DNA from: an uncultured Alphaproteobacteria bacterium
GTDB taxonomy: Bacteria > Pseudomonadota > Alphaproteobacteria > Rhizobiales > Ancalomicrobiaceae
Direction of reading: 5' to 3'
DNA: 48,900 bases
Assembly: GCA_937919435.1 (NCBI GenBank)
Contig: CALFRR010000225.1
Span: 1 to 48,900 of the forward strand
Part shown: piece after piece, positions 43,179 through 48,900 of the stretch
Position numbering within the stretch: position 1 is the stretch's first letter
Layout of the letters: every line of letters starts with the position of its first letter
Made by a program: the position numbers and the translations under genes
The notes under the pieces: model-generated
What the model was told of the DNA's origin: nothing
What the model saw: only the letters and a program-made list of their open reading frames with translations
Databases searched by the model: none

Positions 43179-44210
43179 TCAGCGCAGGCTGCCGATCTCG
43201 CTGTCCCAACGGGCGAGCAGCCGCTTGCGCTCGGCGGTGGCGCCGAACTTCTTGAAGTCGTAGTCGATCAGCTTGATCTTCTCCAGGCGCGGCGCGAACT
43301 TCGACAGCGGCGTGGCGACGTTCGACTGCACCTGATAGCTGTGAGCGGTGTCGGCGGTCATCTGACCCTTCACCGTCAGAGCGAATTCATAGAATTTCTT
43401 GGCGAGCTCCGGGTTCGGGCCGCCCTTGATGATCGCCATCGAGCCGATCTCGTAGCCGGTACCCTCGCACGGCGCGATCGTCTTGACCGGGAAGCCGGCT
43501 TCGGTCTGCACCACGGCGTCGTGCATGAAGATCACGCCGATCGAGGCTTCGCCGCGGGCCACCGCGATCACCGGCGCCGCGCCCGACTTGGTGTACTGGG
43601 CGATGTTGCCGTGCAGCTGCTTCAGGTAGTCGTAGGCCGGGTTCTCGCCGAAGATCTGGACCAGCGTGGCGATCGCGGCATAGGCGGTGCCCGACGAGTT
43701 CGGATTGGCGATCTGGATCTCGCCCTTGTACTCGGGCTTCACCAGATCGGCCCAGCAGGCCGGTTCCTTGACCTTCTTCTGGGCGAGGATCTCGGTGTTG
43801 ACCGCGAAGCCGAGGCCGCCGGCGTAGATGCCGACGACGCGGTAGCCCGAATCGGTGGCCTGACGCTGCGCCCAGGGATGCAGCTCGCCGAGCTTCGGCG
43901 ACTTGTATTCGGCGAGCAGGTTGTCCTCGGCCGCCTGGAGGAAGGCGTCGCCGGTACCGCCCCACCACAGATCGCCCTTCGGGTTGGCCGATTCGGCCTT
44001 GATCTGGGCATAGGTCTCGCCGGCGCTCTTGCGCGTCATGGCGACCTTGATGCCGGTCTCCTTGGTGAAGGCGTTCATCATCGCCTGGCACCATTCCTCC
44101 TGGACGCCGCAGTAGACGACCAGATCCTGCGCCTTGGCGCCGGCCGTTCCGAAGGCGAGCGCGAGGAAGGCGGTGGCGGCGAGAGCTTGACGACGGGTGG
44201 AGAGTGACAT
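43179..44210 (-). CDS. ABC transporter substrate-binding protein, AfuA/FbpA type
   Basis: The 343-residue protein has a signal with a twin arginine (STRRQALAATAFLALAF) cleaved near AKAQ. The mature start DLVVYCGVQEEWCQAMMNAFTKETGIKV in two blocks and DLWWGGTGDAFLQAAEDNLLAEY, VGIYAGGLGFAVNTE, and PNSSGTAYAAIATL are the AfuA-like pattern. The WGGTGDA segment resembles AfuA, which in Actinobacillus and Citrobacter binds sugar phosphates, more than FbpA, which has paired tyrosines for iron. Flanking two-component genes also recall uhp-like hexose-phosphate sensing beside afuABC. Hexose phosphate is therefore a serious alternative to ferric iron (inference). Confidence 0.92.
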   Translation of the reverse strand: MSLSTRRQALAATAFLALAFGTAGAKAQDLVVYCGVQEEWCQAMMNAFTKETGIKVAMTRKSAGETYAQIKAESANPKGDLWWGGTGDAFLQAAEDNLLAEYKSPKLGELHPWAQRQATDSGYRVVGIYAGGLGFAVNTEILAQKKVKEPACWADLVKPEYKGEIQIANPNSSGTAYAAIATLVQIFGENPAYDYLKQLHGNIAQYTKSGAAPVIAVARGEASIGVIFMHDAVVQTEAGFPVKTIAPCEGTGYEIGSMAIIKGGPNPELAKKFYEFALTVKGQMTADTAHSYQVQSNVATPLSKFAPRLEKIKLIDYDFKKFGATAERKRLLARWDSEIGSLR

Positions 44211-44447
44211 CGTTTCCTCCTTCCCCGCCGTCCTTCGTCTCGGCCCTTCGAGGGTGCCGGTGGCGGTCGGGGTGCTGCGACGAACCATGCCCCGCGGACC
44301 TGCCGGGGAGCACCGTCGAACTGTCGACGCCTCGTGTGAACGGCGGATTTCGCGCCGACGCCGAACCCTGTAACATTGTTCACGAAACCGTCGCCCTCGG
44401 AATGCGGAGCGACGGAACAGCGAAGAACCATCGGCGGGGGAACGATC

Positions 44448-45215
44448 TTGAACCTGGAACCCGGTCTCGGCCGACGCGACCGGATCGCGATCGTCGACGA
44501 CGATGCGTCGGTCCGCGACGCCGTCTGCGATCTCGTCGCCACCGAGGGCTACGAGCCGATCGCCTGTGCCGATGCCGCGGCGCTGTTCTCGGCGCTCTCC
44601 GGCCGGGTCGATCTGGTGGTGCTCGATCTCAGGCTTCCCGACCGCGACGGTCTGGCGGTCGCCGCGACGGTGCGCTCGACCAGCGACGTGCCGATCATCA
44701 TCCTGTCCGGCCGCGGCGGCGACCTCGACCGGATCATCGGGTTGGAGATCGGCGCCGACGACTATGTGGTGAAGCCGTTCAACACCCGCGAACTGCTCGC
44801 CCGGATCAAGGCGGTGCTGCGCCGTCGCGGCCGCGAGGCGCCGCCGCCCACCGCCGCCGCTCCGGCCGCGCCGACGCCGACGATCCGTCGCGGACTGCGC
44901 TTCGCCGGCTACGAGATCGACCTCGATCGGCGCCGATTGATCGGAGCGGACGGCGCCCAGGTGGCGCTGACCGTCGCCGAGTTCGACCTCCTCGCCGCAC
45001 TGGCCGGCGCCGCCGGTCGGGTGCTGAGCCGCGAGCATCTGCTCGAACTGACCCACCGGATCTCCGACGACGTCTTCGACCGGACGATCGACGTTCTGGT
45101 CCTGCGCCTGCGCCGCAAGATCGAGCCGACCCCGACCCATCCGCGGTTCATCCGCACCGAGCGCGGCCACGGTTACGTCTTCGACGTCCCGGTCGAGGCG
45201 ATCGAGCCGGCGTGA
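44448..45215 (+). CDS. OmpR-family response regulator
   Basis: The 255-residue protein has a receiver (AIVDDDASVRDAV, phospho-Asp in VVLDLRLPD, LSGRGGD, KPFNTRE) and a winged-helix effector (LTVAEFDLLAALA, RTIDVLVLRLRRKIEP, RTERGHGYVF). An Ala/Pro/Thr linker joins the domains. The start is TTG 44448 behind GCGGGGGAACG; a TTG at 44376 would add 24 residues of poor composition. It is divergent from the Afu-type operon, with a 237-base shared gap, and probably controls it with the hybrid kinase at 37752-39689. The regulator resembles the TorR-like gene at 10139, so the two pairs may be paralogous. Confidence 0.9.
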   Translation: MNLEPGLGRRDRIAIVDDDASVRDAVCDLVATEGYEPIACADAAALFSALSGRVDLVVLDLRLPDRDGLAVAATVRSTSDVPIIILSGRGGDLDRIIGLEIGADDYVVKPFNTRELLARIKAVLRRRGREAPPPTAAAPAAPTPTIRRGLRFAGYEIDLDRRRLIGADGAQVALTVAEFDLLAALAGAAGRVLSREHLLELTHRISDDVFDRTIDVLVLRLRRKIEPTPTHPRFIRTERGHGYVFDVPVEAIEPA

Positions 45216-45227
45216 CCGGCCGTCCGG

Positions 45228-45248
45228 CCCCTCGCCATGGGCGAGGGG
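45228..45248. terminator. Hairpin between convergent response regulator and IclR genes
   Basis: CCCCTCGCC and GGCGAGGGG form a perfect 9-base-pair stem with an ATG loop in the 40-base gap between the two stops. It lacks a U-run but is well placed to end both transcripts. Confidence 0.5.
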
Positions 45249-45255
45249 AGGGCGT

Positions 45256-46095
45256 TCACGGGCGCGGTGTCCAGCCCGACAGACGGGAGATCTCCTCCGC
45301 CGCCGCCTTGACCAGCGGCAGCACCGACAGGAGCTTCTCCGTCGTCATCCGCTCGCGCGGTCCGGACGCCGAGATCGCCGCATAGGTGCGGCCGGTGACG
45401 TTCTGGATCGGCGCGGCGATGCAGCGGATCTGCGGCTGATGCTCGCCGTCGTCGATCGAATAGCCGCGCTCGCGGGTCGCCCGGAGATCGTCGACCAGCT
45501 TGTCGGGATCGGTGATCGTGGTCGGCGAGAACGGCCGGAGCCCGCCACGGATGATCTTGGCGATCACCGGCGGATCCTGGTAGGCGAGCACCGCCTTGCC
45601 GACGCCGGTGCAGTAGGACGGCGAGATCGACAGGGTGGTGGTCCAGTTGACCCGCCCGCTGCCCGGCTCGATGTGCTCGACCGAGATCATGTTGGTGCCG
45701 TCGAACACGCAGAGGTGCGAATCCTCGCCGGTGGCGGAGATCAGCCGCTGCACCACGTGCCGGGACCGCGAGAAGATGTCGAGGTTGGCCAGAACGATCG
45801 ATCCGAGCTCGAACAGGCGGATGCCCATCCGGTAGCGGTCGCGTTCGCGGTCCTGCTCGATCAGCTTGACCTCGCGCAGGCTGGTGACCAGCCGATGCGC
45901 CGTCGTCTTCGGGATGTCGCAGCGCGAGGCGATCTCCGCCAGCGTCAACGACTGCTCGTAGACGGAGAAGCAGTCGAGGACCGCCATCAGCTTCTGCATC
46001 GACTTCAGCGAACCGCGGTCCTGACCGCGTTCCTTGCGGACGCCACCGGCCGCCACCGGCTCGTCCTCTTCGATCTCTTCCACGTCCATCGTCAT
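45256..46095 (-). CDS. IclR family transcriptional regulator
   Basis: The protein of about 279 residues has an acidic N-terminal tail, an IclR winged helix (SLKSMQKLMAVLDCFS, SLTLAEIASRCDIPKTTAHRLVTSL) and the GAF-like effector domain (SYCTGVGKAVLAY, GYSIDDGEHQPQIRCIAAPI). The start is taken at ATG 46095; ATG 46140 would add 15 residues without a better ribosome-binding site. It is divergent from the aldolase-SDR genes, and a palindrome with the common IclR shape TTCCG-N5-CGGAA lies between them. It probably represses or activates sugar-acid degradation in response to an intermediate. Confidence 0.92.
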   Translation of the reverse strand: MTMDVEEIEEDEPVAAGGVRKERGQDRGSLKSMQKLMAVLDCFSVYEQSLTLAEIASRCDIPKTTAHRLVTSLREVKLIEQDRERDRYRMGIRLFELGSIVLANLDIFSRSRHVVQRLISATGEDSHLCVFDGTNMISVEHIEPGSGRVNWTTTLSISPSYCTGVGKAVLAYQDPPVIAKIIRGGLRPFSPTTITDPDKLVDDLRATRERGYSIDDGEHQPQIRCIAAPIQNVTGRTYAAISASGPRERMTTEKLLSVLPLVKAAAEEISRLSGWTPRP

Positions 46096-46173
46096 GTCGC
46101 TTCGCCCGCCGTCAGGTGAACGCTCCCAGCCTTGCCTCATCCGGGGATTCGAATCCAGATCCAGCCGGTCCGA

Positions 46174-46202
46174 TTGACAAACCCCAATTCATATTCTAGA
46201 AG
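46174..46202 (+). promoter_or_regulatory. Candidate sigma-70 promoter of the aldolase operon
   Basis: A perfect TTGACA (46174-46179) is followed after 17 bases by TAGAAG (46197-46202, four of six matches). It lies just before the candidate IclR operator. The transcript would have a leader of about 200 bases before the aldolase gene; nothing else recognisable lies in that leader. Confidence 0.55.
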
Positions 46203-46205
46203 ATA

Positions 46206-46222
46206 GTTCCGTATAGCGGAAC
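46206..46222. promoter_or_regulatory. Candidate IclR operator
   Basis: GTTCCG-TATAG-CGGAAC is a perfect 6+6 inverted repeat with a five-base spacer, the common shape of IclR-family operators. It overlaps the expected start of transcription from the 46174 promoter, between the divergent IclR and aldolase genes. Binding there would block the aldolase promoter. Confidence 0.7.
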
Positions 46223-46411
46223 CAAAATCCGACTAGACGAATGCACAATGACCGATCCGAGGTCGAACCGCAAGGCCGCCGATGACGTGCCGAGGCGATA
46301 CGTGTCCATGACGAGAGGTCTACCACCGGTCGTGACGGGCGTGCCCGTCGCCGAACGGCCGCGTGGGTTGGAGACGCCGGCGCGCCACCGGCGACACGAG
46401 GGAGAAGGCCG

Positions 46412-47212
46412 ATGGCCGACAGCAACGTTCAACGCGGAATCCTCAACGAGAAACTCAGAGCCGGGCGTCCGACCTACGGCGTGACGCTCTATGCCGGTTC
46501 GACCGCCGCGGTCGAGATCGCCGGCAATTGGGGTCTGGACTTCGCGTTCATCGATGCCGAGCACACGCCCGTCAACATCGATTCCCACATGGAGAAGTTG
46601 GTTCTCGCCGCCCGCCTCGCCGGCATCGCGCCTCTGGTGCGGGTCCGTGGCACCAACGAGTGGGACATCCGCAAGACCCTCGAGATCGGCGCCGCCGGCG
46701 TCATCATCCCGCAGGTCGGCAGCGCTGAAGAGGCGCGCCGGATCGTCCGTGCCGCCAAGTTCCCGCCGATCGGACGGCGCGGCGGTGACGCCTCGGTCCG
46801 CGCCGCCGGTTTCGCCGGCCCGAACTTCCAGTGGTCGACCTACATGGAGAGCGAGAACGCCAACACGCTCGTCATCCCGATGGCCGAGAGCTACGAGTTC
46901 TTCGACAACATCGACGAAATCCTCGAGGTCGAAGGTCTCGACGTGATCAATTTCGGCCCGGCCGACTATTCGATCTCCCGGCGCATCTCGATCGACTACT
47001 CGATGTCGAACCCGGAAGTGAACGACAAGCTCGACGAGCTGATCGAGAAGTGTCACGCCCGCGGCCTGAAGGTGATGGCGCCCTGCATCCCTCCGGACAA
47101 GGAGAATGCCAAGCGCCTCGCCGAGAAGGGCGTCGACATGATCATCATGGGCAACGACATCATGTTCCTCAACCAGGGCTTCCGCGGTGTCGCCGCGGCG
47201 ATCGCCGGCTGA
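46412..47212 (+). CDS. HpcH/HpaI family class II aldolase
   Basis: The 266-residue protein is a metal-dependent TIM-barrel aldolase of the HpcH/GarL family, which cleaves 2-keto-3-deoxy acids to pyruvate (or a related keto acid) and an aldehyde. Family features are FAFIDAEHTPVNID, LVRVRGTNEWDIRKTLEIGAAGVIIPQV in two blocks with the catalytic arginine and metal-binding residues, and the late NFGPADYSISRRI. ATG follows GAGGGAGAAGG. The next gene, an SDR, starts 37 bases after its stop. The pair under IclR control suggests cleavage of a branched or dicarboxylic keto acid; the substrate is not readable. Confidence 0.9.
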   Translation: MADSNVQRGILNEKLRAGRPTYGVTLYAGSTAAVEIAGNWGLDFAFIDAEHTPVNIDSHMEKLVLAARLAGIAPLVRVRGTNEWDIRKTLEIGAAGVIIPQVGSAEEARRIVRAAKFPPIGRRGGDASVRAAGFAGPNFQWSTYMESENANTLVIPMAESYEFFDNIDEILEVEGLDVINFGPADYSISRRISIDYSMSNPEVNDKLDELIEKCHARGLKVMAPCIPPDKENAKRLAEKGVDMIIMGNDIMFLNQGFRGVAAAIAG

Positions 47213-47249
47213 CAGCGGCGTCGTGCCCGATCATTACGGAGGAAACACC

Positions 47250-48071
47250 ATGAAGAAAGACGTCTTCAGCGTCGAGAACCGGGTCTGCATCGTGACCGGC
47301 GGTCTCGGCCAACTCGGCACGCAGTTCTCGAAGTCGCTCGCCGAGGCGGGTGCCAAGGTCGCCATCTACAGCCGCCGGCCGATCTCCAAGGAAGACCTCG
47401 AGGCCAAGTTCCCCGGCCTGACCGACCGCATCCGGGTCTATGTGGCGAGCGTCACCGACAAGGCGGCGCTCGAGCGGGCGACCGAGCAACTGACCGCCGA
47501 CTGGGGCCTGCCCGAGGTCCTCGTCAACAACGCCGGCATCGATTCCAAGCCCTCCGGCTCGGCCGAACAGAACGCCCCCTTCGAGGTCTATCCGAAGGAG
47601 TTCTGGGACGAGATCATCGACACCAACCTGACCGGCGTGATGCTCTGCTGCCAGGTGGTCGGTTCGAAGATGGCCGCCGCCGGCCGCGGCTCGATCATCA
47701 ACGTCGGCTCGATGTACGGCCTCGTCTCGCCCAATCAGGCTCTCTACGCCTACCGCGAGAAGCGCGACGGCAAGCCCTTCAAGAAGGCGATCTCCTACGC
47801 CGCCTCGAAGTCGGCGCTGCTCAACCTGACCCGCTACCTCGGCACCTACTGGGCCGAGAAGGGCGTCCGGGTGAACATCGTCTCCTTCGGCGGGGTCAAG
47901 ACGGCGAACTTCGACAAGGAGTTCATCGACGCCTTCCTGGAGCGCGTACCGATGCGCCGTCAGGCGGAGATCGACGAGTATAATGGGGTGATCCAGTTCC
48001 TCGCCTCCGATGCCTCCACCTACATGACCGGCTCCAACGTCGTCGTCGACGGTGGCTTCACCGCGTGGTGA
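47250..48071 (+). CDS. SDR family oxidoreductase
   Basis: The 273-residue classical SDR has the coenzyme loop TGGLGQLGTQF (about residues 16-26), VNNAGID, a serine in NVGSMYGLVSPNQ and catalytic SYAASKSALL. A short insertion, YREKRDGKPFKKAI, precedes the catalytic tyrosine. Such an insertion is common in SDRs acting on sugars or nucleotide sugars. The start follows ACGGAGGAAACACC. It is cotranscribed with the HpcH aldolase; a terminator follows at 48114. It probably oxidises a sugar acid upstream of the aldolase (inference). Confidence 0.9.
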   Translation: MKKDVFSVENRVCIVTGGLGQLGTQFSKSLAEAGAKVAIYSRRPISKEDLEAKFPGLTDRIRVYVASVTDKAALERATEQLTADWGLPEVLVNNAGIDSKPSGSAEQNAPFEVYPKEFWDEIIDTNLTGVMLCCQVVGSKMAAAGRGSIINVGSMYGLVSPNQALYAYREKRDGKPFKKAISYAASKSALLNLTRYLGTYWAEKGVRVNIVSFGGVKTANFDKEFIDAFLERVPMRRQAEIDEYNGVIQFLASDASTYMTGSNVVVDGGFTAW

Positions 48072-48113
48072 GGCGACGGTAGATCCTCCAACGGCGCCCC
48101 CTGACGCCGACCT

Positions 48114-48147
48114 GACCGGGACCTCGACGCCCCGGTCCTCTTTTTCT
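48114..48147 (+). terminator. Rho-independent terminator after the aldolase-SDR operon
   Basis: GACCGGG and CCCGGTC form a 7-base-pair stem with a 10-base loop, followed by CTCTTTTTC. It lies 43 bases after the SDR stop. A second small hairpin (GCGGAACC, TTC loop, 48188-48206) precedes the RraA-like gene. Confidence 0.75.
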
Positions 48148-48251
48148 CGAGAAACGACCAACCCACGCCGTCCGGACCCGGTTCGGTGCGGAACCTTCGG
48201 TTCCGCGCGCCGCGAAGCCGTGTCCGAGAGACGAGCCGACGGAGGATGCGC

Positions 48252-48900
48252 ATGTCCGCATGGGACTATTCCGACACCGATTGGGACGCGATCGAACGCC
48301 TGAAGCGCTGGTACTCCGGCGACGTCCACGACAGCCTGGAATCGCTCGGCGGCCGCGGGTTTCTCGCCGGCATCTCGATCCAGGGCGAACTCGCCCCCGG
48401 TGCCGTGGTCTGCGGCCCGGCGGTGACCGTCCAGTTCGAGCCGAGTCAGCGGAAGAACCAGCCTCAGGACGTCTATCACGGCGCCATCGACGCGGTACCG
48501 AAGGGCGGCGTCCTGGTCGTGTCGGCGAACTGCGCCGAGGGCTCCTGCTCGGGCGAACTGATGTCGACCGGCGCCAAGACCCACGGCGCCGCGGCGACGA
48601 TCGTCGACGGCACGGTGCGCGACATCGCCCAGGTCCGCGCGCTCGGCTATCCGCTCTACGGTCGCGCCCGCTCGCCGGTGTCGGTCTCCGGCAAGATGGA
48701 GCCGAAGGCGGCGCAGGTGACGATCCACATCGCCGGGGTCGCGGTCTCGCCCGGCGACGTCGTCTTCGCCGACATCGACGGCGTCGTGGTGATCCCCAAG
48801 GCGATGGTACGGGCCGTCGCCGACGCCGCCGACGCGCTCGGCGCGCGCGAGGCCGCCGCTCGCGACCGGATCCTCGCCGGCGAGAAGCTCCGCTCGGTCT
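48252..48900 (+). CDS. RraA family protein / HMG aldolase-like, 3' end outside the window
   Basis: An open frame of 216 codons runs from ATG 48252 (behind ACGGAGGATGCGC) to the window edge without a stop. It matches the RraA/HMG aldolase fold: GDVHDSLESLGGRGFLAG near the start, VVCGPAVTVQ, the central ATIVDGTVRDIAQVRALGYPLYGR in two blocks holding the catalytic arginine and aspartate, and VFADIDGVVVIPK near the end. Such proteins either inhibit RNase E (true RraA) or are class II aldolases or decarboxylases for keto acids. The neighbouring aldolase and SDR favour the metabolic role. Family length of about 230 suggests few residues are missing. Confidence 0.88.
   Translation, partial: MSAWDYSDTDWDAIERLKRWYSGDVHDSLESLGGRGFLAGISIQGELAPGAVVCGPAVTVQFEPSQRKNQPQDVYHGAIDAVPKGGVLVVSANCAEGSCSGELMSTGAKTHGAAATIVDGTVRDIAQVRALGYPLYGRARSPVSVSGKMEPKAAQVTIHIAGVAVSPGDVVFADIDGVVVIPKAMVRAVADAADALGAREAAARDRILAGEKLRSV

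Overview
The window is high-GC (about two thirds G+C by eye), gene-dense DNA with typical alphaproteobacterial content: TRAP and binding-protein ABC transporters, Tat-exported molybdoenzymes, a C-D-A ordered pentaheme/chaperone/reductase operon like the Rhodobacter dor locus, and many short-chain dehydrogenases. A Hyphomicrobiales-like member of Alphaproteobacteria is the best guess; no rRNA, tRNA, transposase or CRISPR array was seen. The first 46 bases are not genomic: they match an Illumina TruSeq index adapter, so the left edge is an assembly artefact that cuts a permease gene.

Layout. (1) 47-7042, amide and peptide scavenging: an oligopeptide-type ABC binding protein and truncated permease (-), an M19 dipeptidase (+), a TetR regulator (+), and a minus-strand set of MFS transporter, cyclase-type hydrolase and BKACE-type enzyme. 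(2) 7420-21436, S-/N-oxide respiration: TorS-like hybrid kinase (frameshifted as assembled) and TorR, then torC-torD-torA-mobB-DUF2271-[PepSY/flavodoxin/ApbE fusion]-second torA-like reductase on the + strand. (3) 21524-24690 (-), sulfur handling: TusA-like protein, YeeE/YedE thiosulfate-type transporter, thioredoxin-reductase-like flavoprotein with a degenerate thioredoxin tail. (4) 25380-27370 (+): EF-hand protein, DUF134 regulator, NifX-like protein with Cys/His tail, hotdog thioesterase. (5) 27414-33962, sugar-acid catabolism: LysR, IdnO-like and IdnD-like dehydrogenases, altronate dehydratase; then an SDR with a divergent TetR. (6) 34716-37609: TRAP transporter dctPQM behind a long leader with a GntR-like operator. 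(7) 37752-45215: Afu/Fbp-type ABC transporter flanked by a hybrid histidine kinase and an OmpR-type regulator. (8) 45256-48900: IclR regulator divergent from an HpcH aldolase, an SDR and a partial RraA-like gene.

The most unusual part is region 2. A standard Tor/Dor respiratory chain (quinol to pentaheme TorC to periplasmic molybdoenzyme) is extended by mobB, by an exported DUF2271 protein carrying a motif resembling the ApbE flavinylation site (D-G-I-T-G-A-S), and by one polypeptide joining a four-helix PepSY membrane domain, a flavodoxin-like domain and an ApbE FMN-transferase domain. It ends with a second reductase whose Tat motif lacks the second arginine and whose active-site loop lacks the tyrosine of DMSO reductases. 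I infer a second, flavin-based electron route across the membrane to a molybdoenzyme, sharing an operon with the cytochrome route.

Limits: everything was read by eye. Operators, promoters and terminators are candidates based on symmetry and position. Start codons were chosen from ribosome-binding sites and family length.
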